Source: Bacteroidota bacterium (GTDB lineage Bacteria > Bacteroidota > Bacteroidia > JACPRZ01). Taken from it: 64,000 bases of DNA. Shown in pieces: positions 26,143 to 34,683 of this stretch (the first letter of the stretch is position 1; every line of letters starts with the position of its first letter). The DNA is taken from positions 97,109 through 161,108 of the forward strand of contig JACPRZ010000012.1 in assembly GCA_016193485.1 (NCBI GenBank), in the 5' to 3' direction. Position numbers and translations under genes: made by a program. Under the pieces are notes generated by a model, which ran no database searches, was not told the DNA's origin, and saw only the letters and a program-made list of their open reading frames with translations.

Positions 26143-27649
26143 AACTTTTCTTCGGGAGATTATTTTTCCGGATAAATTTTTCCAGTATATACTCAAAGAC
26201 AAACCCAGCGAAAAGAAGAAAAACCGGATACGCCCCTATGAAATAGCGGCCGGCAATGATCCGGTTCGCATGCGGATAAAAGATAATGGTATAAATGATA
26301 ACTATGGGAATCAGCACCGGCACGAACCAGAAAAAATCTGCCTTATTTTTCAGGAAGTATAAAATTATTCCTGCAATGCCGGATAACAGGATAATAAAAT
26401 AGATACCCGTGTAGAATAACTTTACCCCTTTCTGAAAAAGGGTCATGGAGGAAAAGGCGGGAAGGGGCAGAAGGTAGGTTGGACTGGAAAAAACAAGCCG
26501 CTGAAAATAAACGAGGAAATTTACCCCGTAGTAGCGGACCGGATTTTTTGCGATGTAGTCATTGCGGTAACGGGTTGCTGTGCTCTCTGCAAGGAGATTC
26601 AGGGAATCAAGTTCCTTTTTTAGCCGGCCGGTCTTACCGCTTTCCTGGAATATTTTTTTCAGGCGGATTAATGAATCAAAGGTAAAAGAGGCGCAGAAGA
26701 CATGCGGCTTGAACGGGTGAGCGCCTTCTTGTCCTCCGTCTTTCGCAAAATGGAACCACCATACTTCCGAACCCTCATAAAACCATCTTGTTTCGCCCCC
26801 CCATGCCGCCACAAGGTTTTCAATGGCGATGGCCGATGTGCGGTACATCCCATCGGATCCGTACGATTCCTGCGGATCCGATTCAAGCGGTATGAATTTC
26901 CCGATGGAGATATAATTGCGGATGATCCAGGCGGACTCGCAAAGCGTAAAAGGCAAAAGAAACAAAAAGCACCGGAATAAAATTTTTTTCAGACGGCAGG
27001 TTTTCCATTCTGTTGCCGTAAGGACAACCGGCACAAGGGCAATCAAAAGTCCGAGAAAAGGTCTCAGAAAAATTGCCCAGGTGAGAAAGAAACCGGAAAT
27101 GAACCAATCAAATGGTTTTCCGGTTGACCTGCCCCTGTATAGGAAAAAAAGGAAAACAATGAGCGCTGAAACTGAAAAACTCTCGGGTAAAGTGAAAAAA
27201 TCAAACAGCGAAGTTTGTATGCTTACAGCGGAAAGAAAAAATACAGGATAAAATATTTTTTCATTTTTAAAAAGATCGCAGGCAATTCTCCCCAACAGGT
27301 AAACCGACAGGGCGGAAAGAAAAATCTGTAATAACCCAAGGAGTAAAAGCGCTGCTTCTCTTTCAAAAAGAAACCGGAGAAGAAGATAAGGCAGAGTATA
27401 TCCCGGCATCCGGCCGGCAAAGGGCTTTCCTTCACGGTATGACAAGGTGCCTGTCGAGTGAAAATTGTCTGCTACACTAATGTACGTGGAATAATCGTTC
27501 TGGATAAGCATTATCAGCCCAGTAATTTTTCCCTGATAGAGGTTATGCGATTGCACGATAAAATAGGACAGAATTATACTTTTTATCATGAGGGAAATCA
27601 GAATCCAGGCAGAATAATTGCTGATTCGGGGTATTAACTTTTGTGACAT
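26126..27649 (-). CDS. Polytopic membrane protein, GT39/ArnT-like glycosyltransferase
   Basis: The 507-residue protein has 10-12 hydrophobic segments and the acidic first periplasmic loop seen in protein O-mannosyltransferase/ArnT-type enzymes (IQNDYSTYISVADNFHSTGT, GRMPGYTLPYLLLRFLF). These transfer a sugar from polyprenyl phosphate at the periplasmic side. The soluble stretch around residues 260-370 (EGSEVWWFHFAKDGGQEGAH) is unusually long. It converges on the preceding GT2 gene with a 17-bp overlap of coding ends, and starts 24 bp after the epimerase gene that lies upstream on the minus strand. Confidence 0.68.
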   Translation of the reverse strand: MSQKLIPRISNYSAWILISLMIKSIILSYFIVQSHNLYQGKITGLIMLIQNDYSTYISVADNFHSTGTLSYREGKPFAGRMPGYTLPYLLLRFLFEREAALLLLGLLQIFLSALSVYLLGRIACDLFKNEKIFYPVFFLSAVSIQTSLFDFFTLPESFSVSALIVFLFFLYRGRSTGKPFDWFISGFFLTWAIFLRPFLGLLIALVPVVLTATEWKTCRLKKILFRCFLFLLPFTLCESAWIIRNYISIGKFIPLESDPQESYGSDGMYRTSAIAIENLVAAWGGETRWFYEGSEVWWFHFAKDGGQEGAHPFKPHVFCASFTFDSLIRLKKIFQESGKTGRLKKELDSLNLLAESTATRYRNDYIAKNPVRYYGVNFLVYFQRLVFSSPTYLLPLPAFSSMTLFQKGVKLFYTGIYFIILLSGIAGIILYFLKNKADFFWFVPVLIPIVIIYTIIFYPHANRIIAGRYFIGAYPVFLLFAGFVFEYILEKFIRKNNLPKKSFISPD

Positions 27650-27673
27650 ATCAAAGATGAAGTAAGGTAGAGG

Positions 27674-28534
27674 TTACAGGATTGTTGCACTGTAGCGGTG
27701 TAAAATTCTCCTGATCCCTTCCTCAAACGAAATTTTTGGCTTCCATCCCGTGTCGCGGTTTATTTTTGTAATATCCGCCACTACATCAGGAATCTCATTT
27801 TTCCTGATATTATTTGCCGTAATTATTTTTTTTGAGATGCCTGCCTGTTTAAAAATGCAATCGGCAATCTCTTTCACGCTGTACGAAATCCCGCTGCCGA
27901 TATTATAGGTATCAAATTTATTCTTCTCAAACAGAAGAACAAGGGCATCAATCAGGTCATCAATATACAGGTAGTCCCTTTTCGGAGAGAGGTCCTGCAA
28001 TTCAATAAATTTTTTGCTTTTATCCAGTAACTGTCCGATGATGAGCGGGATGAGGAAGAAATCACTTTGGCCGGGGCCATAAATATTAAAGGGCCTGATA
28101 ACAGCAATTTTCATCTTGTGGTTTTTACGGTAAAATTCACACAATTCTTCAGCAACTATTTTACTATGGGTATAGGGATTAAAAGGTGAAACGGGATGAT
28201 CTTCGTTTACCGGGAGGTAACGTGGTATGCCATATACATAAGCGCTTATGTATGTAAGTGAAACATTCTGCTTTCTGCAAAATTCAAGTATTCTCAATGT
28301 GCCCAGTGCATTGACTTCGAAAAAAGGCACCGGGTTTACCCAACTTTCGGGGATAAACGTTTTACCGGCAAGGTGAAAAATATGATCAATACCCGGAAAG
28401 TCAAGATTGGTTTTAGTAATATCGCCATGGTTCAGGTTAAATTCCGTAATAGCATATCCTTTCTCAATAAGTTTTGACGTTAATACCCGCCCGATAAAAC
28501 CATCCGAACCGGTGATGACTATTTTTTTACCCAT
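27674..28534 (-). CDS. NAD-dependent epimerase/dehydratase (GDP-6-deoxymannose-type group)
   Basis: ATG 28534 gives 286 residues starting MGKKIVITGSDGFIGRVL. The core includes IFHLAGKTFIPESW, the catalytic YTHSK pair, RPFNIYGPGQ, the substrate-side SPKRDYLYIDDLIDAL, and a C-terminal ITKINRDTGWKPKISFEEGI. The layout resembles GDP-4-keto-6-deoxymannose reductases and related nucleotide-sugar epimerases, slightly shorter than average. A longer in-frame start at 28609 would put 25 extra residues before the Rossmann glycine loop, so I rejected it. It follows a GT4 gene by 22 bp on the same strand. Confidence 0.85.
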   Translation of the reverse strand: MGKKIVITGSDGFIGRVLTSKLIEKGYAITEFNLNHGDITKTNLDFPGIDHIFHLAGKTFIPESWVNPVPFFEVNALGTLRILEFCRKQNVSLTYISAYVYGIPRYLPVNEDHPVSPFNPYTHSKIVAEELCEFYRKNHKMKIAVIRPFNIYGPGQSDFFLIPLIIGQLLDKSKKFIELQDLSPKRDYLYIDDLIDALVLLFEKNKFDTYNIGSGISYSVKEIADCIFKQAGISKKIITANNIRKNEIPDVVADITKINRDTGWKPKISFEEGIRRILHRYSATIL

Positions 28535-28556
28535 ATCCGGGGATAAATATAGATGT

Positions 28557-29750
28557 TTAAGAGATTCTCTGATTAAGAACGGAAGAAATGGTCTGGTGCA
28601 AAGTTGCATGATAAACGGTTTCTGAATATCGTTTTTTTAATGCATGGAAGCCATTTTTTCCTATTTGAATACGTAAAGCGTCATTTTCGATCAACTCTCT
28701 TACATAGTTAAAAATCATCTGGCGGGAATTATTGTCCGTAAAAAGAAGGACCTCTTCCTTATCTTTAAAAATTTCTTTTATGGTGGGAGTAGCCGGTGCC
28801 ACAACGGGTATCCCGAGGGCCGCATATTCAAATAGTTTCATCGGGCTGCCGTACCAGTTGCTTGAAGGAATAACGGCAATATCAAATAATTGCTTGAAAT
28901 CCTCCAGTTCTGAATCGCTGACGAATCCGGGCAGAAAAATTTTATCCTTAACGGGTGATTTCCTTACCACAGCATCAATATCATGCCAACATTCGCCATA
29001 ACCGATAAGACAAAGTTTTAAATTATGGAATATTTTACACAGATCTTCAAAAACAGCGATGAGAATTTCAGGTTTATGATATTTCAGAAATGATCCGATA
29101 AAACCGATCGTAATAACAAACCCGGTTGCGCTCCGTTTTTTTACTGTCAGCCGATGGTGACTTATGGTGGGTAAGACCGTGCATCTATTTTTATCAATAT
29201 TATATTTATGAGTCAGATAATTGACTACAGCATTGGAATAACAGATGATTGCATCGGCATGCTGAACCGATAATGTTTCTCTTTGGCGGATGGCATCAAG
29301 CAATAATGAACCTGCTCCGGACATTTCCTTGTATTGTTCGGCTAAAGGCGCATCGTAGATGAGAATATAAGGAATGTTATTATTTTTTTTCAAAAGGTAT
29401 CCGGCCATGCCGAAGAAACTTAAAAACTCCAGGGTAATATCAGGAGAGCAATTTTGAATAATTTTCCTGTGAGCCCGGTTAGTTTTAAGCAGGTTACTAT
29501 AATCAACGAGAGAATGGTACAAAAAAGGAAGGTTGGTTTTCAAAAGTTTTTTTGCGACCCGGATTAGGCCGCGCGTACGGCTTTGAACTGGGGAAGTAGT
29601 ACCGGAAGACCGGTGAGGAAACAGCGTTATTTCATATCCTGCACCATCAAGCAACTCTTTCACCGAATTAAGGTAATTGGCAACGGCAGAATTTTTGTCC
29701 GAGAACGAAAAATGCGGGTTGGCGTTAGCCATAAGAATCCTTTTTTTCAT
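28557..29750 (-). CDS. Family 4 glycosyltransferase (GT-B)
   Basis: The 397-residue protein has a GT-B fold: an N-terminal acceptor domain and a C-terminal donor domain with IGFIGSFLKYHKPEIL, LIGYGECWHDIDAVV, IFLPGFVSDSELEDF and the donor-binding SPMKLFEYAALGIPVVAP (the conserved Glu in EYAA). It retains the anomeric configuration when moving a sugar from a nucleotide donor to the growing glycan in the cytoplasm. Donor and acceptor are unknown. A start at MKKRILMANANP fits the family. Confidence 0.87.
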   Translation of the reverse strand: MKKRILMANANPHFSFSDKNSAVANYLNSVKELLDGAGYEITLFPHRSSGTTSPVQSRTRGLIRVAKKLLKTNLPFLYHSLVDYSNLLKTNRAHRKIIQNCSPDITLEFLSFFGMAGYLLKKNNNIPYILIYDAPLAEQYKEMSGAGSLLLDAIRQRETLSVQHADAIICYSNAVVNYLTHKYNIDKNRCTVLPTISHHRLTVKKRSATGFVITIGFIGSFLKYHKPEILIAVFEDLCKIFHNLKLCLIGYGECWHDIDAVVRKSPVKDKIFLPGFVSDSELEDFKQLFDIAVIPSSNWYGSPMKLFEYAALGIPVVAPATPTIKEIFKDKEEVLLFTDNNSRQMIFNYVRELIENDALRIQIGKNGFHALKKRYSETVYHATLHQTISSVLNQRIS

Positions 29751-29777
29751 AATGAGAAACTATGTGCCTTCAAAATA

Positions 29778-30962
29778 TCATTGTCTGGCCAGATCAAGAA
29801 ATTTTTGCGCCACGTTTTCAATTTTGTATTTTTCAATATCCATGACCCGGCAGAAATCATTCCGGTAGTTTCCGGTGATGAATTCATTAAAAATTTCCGG
29901 GGAAAACTCCTCCTGTTTAAAAGAGTAAACAGGCCTTCCGCAGATTTTGTAGTCAATGAGTTTGCTCGGAAGAGGTCCGTCATTTTTATTGGCAATGTTA
30001 ATAAGAAAATCGGCTTTGCTCAATTCATAGATTAATTCCTGACGCGGAATAAGCGGTGATACGGTCAACCGCTCCTCCAGTTTTGAGATATAGGGTGAGA
30101 GTAAATCAAAACTGTCCCTGTTATTGAAATCAGTGTACATAAAAAATTTAAAAGGAAGATGAAATGAACTGCAGAGATAATCGAGAAAAGCGGAAGGATT
30201 ACGGATCCTTTCATAAAAAGTTCCTGCACAGGCGAAAACCGGATTTTTACCGGGTACATAACCGGCTCTTTTATAATCGGATATTTTTATTCCCTGGGGA
30301 ATTTCCAGTATCCTCTCCTGCCGTTTAAAAGGTATTTTGCAGTAATATGAATTAATACGGGGAACAGACGCATAATCATACCGGTTCACAAGATATTTTT
30401 CCACCCATTTATGAAAAAAAGGAGGATTGATGTTGTCATTACCGCTGTAGGGATCCCCATAATCGGCAACCATTACCTTTGCGAGGTTTTTATTCCTGAT
30501 CTTTGCCATGCCTCCCGCCAGGTGAGCGCAGATGGGCAACGCGGAAGAAATCAAAAGATCAAACCGGTAACCCGGTTTGCCGAGTTCCCTGGCGCAGGTG
30601 AAAGAAAATTCAAACGGGAATGCACCCATATAAAAAAATTCAACAATCTTTTTTTTGACTATTTTTGAAAAAGAGGGTTTACCGGTTTCCGGGGGCAAAG
30701 CGCTATTATTCGAGGAATCACCCGTGATATGATGACTTTTTGCAAGAATCCTTTCTTTGCGGTTGAGAAAAAAGCCGGGGCTGACTTTTACGATCTCAAG
30801 GCCATGTGTATTTTCTATATCCCCCAGATACTGGTTTATATCGGGTATAAAAACAATTACGCGATGATTTCTCCTGCAGAATTCCCTGGCAAGTTCCGTT
30901 ACCCGTAATGCGCGTGCATTGATTTCCGGGTAAAAAGTATAGGTGACTATGGCGATGTTCAC
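29778..30962 (-). CDS. Glycosyltransferase, GT4-like
   Basis: A GTG at 30962 gives about 394 residues starting MNIAIVTYTFYPEINARALR, the common GT-B opening. A longer form from ATG at 30986 adds eight hydrophobic residues and seems less likely. The donor domain includes KNPVFACAGTFYERIRNP, DSFDLLSPYISKLEERLTV and KADFLINIANKNDGPLPSKLIDY, where the classical E-x7-E region is weak. It is probably a cytoplasmic sugar transferase. A -7-like box lies just upstream, next to the divergent wecB gene. Confidence 0.75.
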   Translation of the reverse strand: MNIAIVTYTFYPEINARALRVTELAREFCRRNHRVIVFIPDINQYLGDIENTHGLEIVKVSPGFFLNRKERILAKSHHITGDSSNNSALPPETGKPSFSKIVKKKIVEFFYMGAFPFEFSFTCARELGKPGYRFDLLISSALPICAHLAGGMAKIRNKNLAKVMVADYGDPYSGNDNINPPFFHKWVEKYLVNRYDYASVPRINSYYCKIPFKRQERILEIPQGIKISDYKRAGYVPGKNPVFACAGTFYERIRNPSAFLDYLCSSFHLPFKFFMYTDFNNRDSFDLLSPYISKLEERLTVSPLIPRQELIYELSKADFLINIANKNDGPLPSKLIDYKICGRPVYSFKQEEFSPEIFNEFITGNYRNDFCRVMDIEKYKIENVAQKFLDLARQ

Positions 30963-31014
30963 TAAACAAAGTAATGAAAAAAACATTCATCCGTGAGAAT
31001 AACAGTTATTACCC

Positions 31015-32121
31015 ATGAAAAAAATCCTGATCGTAGCCGGCACGCGTCCTAATTTTGTCAAGATCACCCGGTTTAAAAAGATTACGCTGAAATATCCCTT
31101 GCTGGAATTTAAAATCGCTCACACCGGCCAGCATTATGACGACAGGTTATCGGATATTTTTTTCAGGCAATTTGACCTGGTTCCGGATTTTTTCCTGAAT
31201 ATTTCCTCCCGGAGCCCGGCCTCCCAGGTTGCCGAAATCATGATGCGGCTCGAAAAAGTCGCGGACCGGTATAAACCGGATCTGATAATGGTTCCCGGAG
31301 ATGTAAATTCAACTCTTGCCGCAGCGCTGACCGCCAATAAAATGAACATAAAACTGGCGCATATTGAGAGCGGGTTAAGGAGTTTTGACACATCTATGCC
31401 GGAAGAGTTCAACAGGATTATTACGGACCGTTTATCGGATTACCTGTTCGTGACCGAACAGAGCGGCATTGATCATTTACTGAGAGAGGGAAAACAACGG
31501 GAAAATATTTATTTTACCGGTAATACAATGATTGATACTTTAATTGCATTTAGAAAACAGATTGACCGGTCGGATGTGCTTAAAAAATTGAATACCGGAA
31601 AAGAGAAATATTTATTGATGACGATGCATCGCCCGTCAAATGTAGATAGCCGGAAGGGGTTGAGAAAACTGGTAAGGATAATTACCCGTATTACGGGGGG
31701 GTATAAGGTTGTGTTTCCGGCACACCCGCGGACCGTCAAAAACCTGAAACAATACCGGCTGTTCGGCACTCTTCTTGCCAATAAGAATCTTATTCTCTCA
31801 GGACCGATGGATTATTTTTCTTTCCAGAAACTGGTCAGCGGATCATTTGCAGTGATTACCGACAGCGGTGGCATACAGGAAGAGACAACCTTCCTGGGAA
31901 TTCCCTGCCTTACGCTCAGGGAAAACACCGAAAGGCCGGTTACCGTTTCAATGGGTACGAATGAACTGATTCAATTTGATGAGGATATAATATGCCGCAA
32001 AATCTCATCCATTGAAAAAGGCCTTTACAAAAAAGGAAAAATTCCTCCGCTCTGGGATGGAAAGGCAACGGAGAGGATTATGAAAGTCCTTCATAATAAA
32101 AGAGATTTGATGGACTGCTGA
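31015..32121 (+). CDS. wecB: UDP-N-acetylglucosamine 2-epimerase (non-hydrolysing)
   Basis: The 368-residue protein matches the WecB/MnaA family from end to end: VAGTRPNFVKI, HTGQHYDDRLSDIFF, VPGDVNSTLAAALTA, AHIESGLRSFDTSMPEEFNR, a catalytic-site YLLMTMHRPSNVDS and the nucleotide-binding TDSGGIQEETTFLG. It interconverts UDP-GlcNAc and UDP-ManNAc, a precursor for ManNAc-containing glycans. The dehydrogenase that would make UDP-ManNAcA (WecC) is not in the window. It is a single plus-strand gene between minus-strand glycosyltransferases. Confidence 0.94.
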   Translation: MKKILIVAGTRPNFVKITRFKKITLKYPLLEFKIAHTGQHYDDRLSDIFFRQFDLVPDFFLNISSRSPASQVAEIMMRLEKVADRYKPDLIMVPGDVNSTLAAALTANKMNIKLAHIESGLRSFDTSMPEEFNRIITDRLSDYLFVTEQSGIDHLLREGKQRENIYFTGNTMIDTLIAFRKQIDRSDVLKKLNTGKEKYLLMTMHRPSNVDSRKGLRKLVRIITRITGGYKVVFPAHPRTVKNLKQYRLFGTLLANKNLILSGPMDYFSFQKLVSGSFAVITDSGGIQEETTFLGIPCLTLRENTERPVTVSMGTNELIQFDEDIICRKISSIEKGLYKKGKIPPLWDGKATERIMKVLHNKRDLMDC

Positions 32122-32129
32122 TATATGAT

Positions 32130-33389
32130 TCACGAAGAGATCAATATTCCATCAATGAACCTGTTGTAGTTGACTTCGGCATTGAAATTCTTCTTCCAGA
32201 ATTCCCTCACCCCCCGCCTGAATTCACCGGTGTTTTTACGGCTGTTCTTAAAGGAAGCGATAGCGCCAGCGATTTCTTCCGGTGTAATTTCTTTGGGCAA
32301 CAAAATTCCCGTTTCATCATTGATGATCTCGGGTACTCCACCAACATTACATCCCATCAGGGGTATCCCGAAACTTGCCGCTTCCATAAGAACACCGGGC
32401 AATCCTTCAGTTTCGCTGGTATGTATAAAGAGGTTGACGGAACGTGTGCTGTAGATAGCGAGAATTTCATCGCGGGTAATATAACCGGTTAATTCTGCCT
32501 CTATACTGCCGGGAAGATTTTTTGTTTTTAACCGGATATCACCGAGCAGAGGTCCTTTGCCAATGTGAATCCACCGGAGCGGAAAATTACAGTGCCGCAG
32601 CGCTTCTGCAATCAGATGAACCCGTTTCAGCGGAATGAGGGCAGAACATGAAAGCAGCGTAAAACATTCGTCCGGGTTAAACGGGTTAGTGTCCATATCA
32701 GGAGTTCCCAGGTGGGCGCAACTTATTTTTTTACTGAAGCGGGGATATTGCTCTTTCAAATATTCAGTCCCCCGCTTTGAATCGGGAAAAACCTTATCGG
32801 CCATTTCCAGTTGGAAATTGCGGAACGGGATGATGCCGTGAGTCCATCGCTCCTCGTACACATCATATCCATGAGCCCGGCTCACAAATCCGTAATTTTT
32901 TGTCTTCATCTTTATCAAAGCGAGCATGGTAGCCCATTCGTCAAACCAGGAAGCGTAGAAGACGGCCCGTTGACCGGCATGTCTCCCGATGATCTCCTCA
33001 AGGCGTACGCTTTTCTCCATTATCTGCAGCAAAAAACTTTTTGCATAAGGAAGTACCTTCAGAAATTTTATTTTTGATTTACAATGGAAAAATTCAAAAA
33101 ACATTACCCTGAAAAAAGGAACAAGGAATTTAATGCAGGACAGCAGGCGGCCGAAGCGGGAAGAATACATTTCCCCGCCTTTGGCGGGACAGGCCTGAGG
33201 GAGGTCAATCACTTCAACATTGGAAGGCAGGGGGGGGAGTTGGTTTTCTTTTTTCCGGTAGGGTAAAATCAATACCTTTTTGAACCTCCGGGCAAGGATC
33301 CTTAATTCAATATCCTGCCAATGGTTTGATTCTGAATCGTAGGGATAATGCTGGGTAAAGAGATAAAGCAGATCGCAGGTTTGGGCCAT
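32130..33389 (-). CDS. Family 4 glycosyltransferase (GT-B)
   Basis: The 419-residue GT-B protein has SRAHGYDVYEERW in the acceptor domain and ALIPLKRVHLIAEAL, IHIGKGPLLGDIRL and TSETEGLPGVLMEAASFG in the donor domain, the last being the canonical E-x7-E region. It should act in the cytoplasm on the growing glycan. A Pro-coding run of eight C (plus-strand G 33230-33237; residues NQLPPLPSN) is in frame. The gene lies 8 bp after the convergent wecB gene and 46 bp after the next upstream GT2 gene. Confidence 0.87.
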   Translation of the reverse strand: MAQTCDLLYLFTQHYPYDSESNHWQDIELRILARRFKKVLILPYRKKENQLPPLPSNVEVIDLPQACPAKGGEMYSSRFGRLLSCIKFLVPFFRVMFFEFFHCKSKIKFLKVLPYAKSFLLQIMEKSVRLEEIIGRHAGQRAVFYASWFDEWATMLALIKMKTKNYGFVSRAHGYDVYEERWTHGIIPFRNFQLEMADKVFPDSKRGTEYLKEQYPRFSKKISCAHLGTPDMDTNPFNPDECFTLLSCSALIPLKRVHLIAEALRHCNFPLRWIHIGKGPLLGDIRLKTKNLPGSIEAELTGYITRDEILAIYSTRSVNLFIHTSETEGLPGVLMEAASFGIPLMGCNVGGVPEIINDETGILLPKEITPEEIAGAIASFKNSRKNTGEFRRGVREFWKKNFNAEVNYNRFIDGILISS

Positions 33390-33435
33390 AAAGCAAATTA
33401 TAGTACCCGGCAGGTTTTCAGCGCCTGCCGAATAT

Positions 33436-34449
33436 TTAGAATAATCTGTGTTTTAAATGGCGGTATTCCATCACGCACAAATGCCGCCAGGGAACTTGTA
33501 ACTGCCGGCAGAGCGAAAAAAAATATTCAATGATCTCAGGTCCATATTTTTCGTCCAGCAGCAGATAAAACGTATTTAACCATAATTGCATTAATTTTCC
33601 TGAAAATTCCGGTTCAGGAAAACCCCCCTTTTGCCGGTTGGCATTCAAAAGCGCCAGGTACCATTCTTTATAACGATCAAGTGTCTGACGGATCGGTTTC
33701 CGCAAAATTTTATTTGCGAATTCAAAATGCAGTTCTTCCTCCCGGTTACTGCAGGGTATATTCATCCCGGTCAGGATTTCCCTGATAAATGAGTTTATTT
33801 TTTTTTCTTTCTCATCCTTCTTGCGAACGGTAATGTTCTGGCCTGCATAACGGAACAAAAGAATAATTTTATTGAGGTTCATGAAACGGGTGAGGTTGCG
33901 CATGCGGTACCATAATTCGTAGTCCTCCATGTGCAAACAGGAGGGATTATAGTAAAGTTTATTCCGGATCAGAACGTCTTTGCGGATCATGACTGTCGGG
34001 TGAAAGAACGGGTTCTGAAAAGGAAAGGAGGCAAGGATTTCCCGGTGGGAAAGAGGAACCTTCCATATCTCCTTTTTGTTCCCGATAATTTGCATATACC
34101 CTCCCACTACTCCAAGTTCAGGATGGTTATCCATTGTATCAACCTGCCAGTGCAGCCGTTCGGGATGAGCGATATCATCAGCATCCATCCGGGCGATATA
34201 TTCTGTTGCAGCAAGTTCAATACCCCGGTTGAGTGTTGCTGCTATCCCGGCATTTTTTTCATTCCTGAAATACCGGATCCGTTTATCTTTATAAGATAAG
34301 ATAATTTCTTCTGACCGGTCCTCGGAGCCATCATTGATAATGAGAAATTCAAAGTCGCAATATGTTTGTCCAAGGATGCTTTCAATGGCTTCGCGCAGGT
34401 AATCAGCGGCATTAAAAACCGGCATAAGCACTGTAATCCTCGGCTTCAT
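33436..34449 (-). CDS. Family 2 glycosyltransferase
   Basis: The 337-residue protein begins ITVLMPVFNAADYLREAIES and has FLIINDGSEDRSEEII, the DXD-type ARMDADDIAHPERL and FFHPTVMIRKDVL, all classical GT2 inverting-enzyme motifs. A helical C-terminal part (about 230-337, including WYLALLNANRQKGGFPEPEF) could bind acceptor or partner. It belongs to the minus-strand run 34.4-32.1 kb. No neighbouring feature fixes the donor sugar. Confidence 0.87.
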   Translation of the reverse strand: MKPRITVLMPVFNAADYLREAIESILGQTYCDFEFLIINDGSEDRSEEIILSYKDKRIRYFRNEKNAGIAATLNRGIELAATEYIARMDADDIAHPERLHWQVDTMDNHPELGVVGGYMQIIGNKKEIWKVPLSHREILASFPFQNPFFHPTVMIRKDVLIRNKLYYNPSCLHMEDYELWYRMRNLTRFMNLNKIILLFRYAGQNITVRKKDEKEKKINSFIREILTGMNIPCSNREEELHFEFANKILRKPIRQTLDRYKEWYLALLNANRQKGGFPEPEFSGKLMQLWLNTFYLLLDEKYGPEIIEYFFSLCRQLQVPWRHLCVMEYRHLKHRLF

Positions 34450-34453
34450 TCAG

Positions 34454-34486
34454 GTAAAGATGTAAAGTATAAAGATACCAAGATGT
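34454..34486. repeat. Simple AAAGATGTAAAG-type repeat
   Basis: GTAAAGATGTAAAG (34454-34467) and its partial copy AAGATGTAAAGAT shortly after form a degenerate repeat outside coding sequence. The 14-base core is the reverse complement of the 16039-16052 repeat. Its meaning is unknown. Confidence 0.4.
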
Positions 34487-34600
34487 AAAGATATTAAAAT
34501 GTGAAGACGTATAGAAGAATGATTGATAGTTTATTCAGGATGGAAGTTAAACAAGGACAATGTCAATAGCATCTTCACTTTTGCATTCTTTGACATCTTG

Positions 34601-34651
34601 TCCGCCAAAGGCCACGCCATAGGCGGGTAAACGGATCCGTCCTATGGCGGA
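34601..34651. terminator. Palindromic hairpin downstream of the T9SS propeller protein
   Basis: CGCCATAGG (34615-34623) pairs with CCTATGGCG (34641-34649), flanked by TCCGCC (34601-34606) and GGCGGA (34646-34651). The loop holds a second palindrome, ACGGATCCGT (34631-34640). It lies 33 bp beyond the stop of the gene ending at 34684 (minus strand), where a terminator is expected. It may instead be a dispersed repetitive palindrome. Confidence 0.4.
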
Positions 34652-34683
34652 TATTTTTGAATTCTTGTCTTTTTGCTTTGAGG

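Noticed and set aside
33171-33195. GC-rich palindrome CCCGCCTTTGGCGGGA inside a glycosyltransferase gene
   Set aside because: It lies fully inside the intact reading frame, with no flanking duplication; it may be a fixed coding feature.
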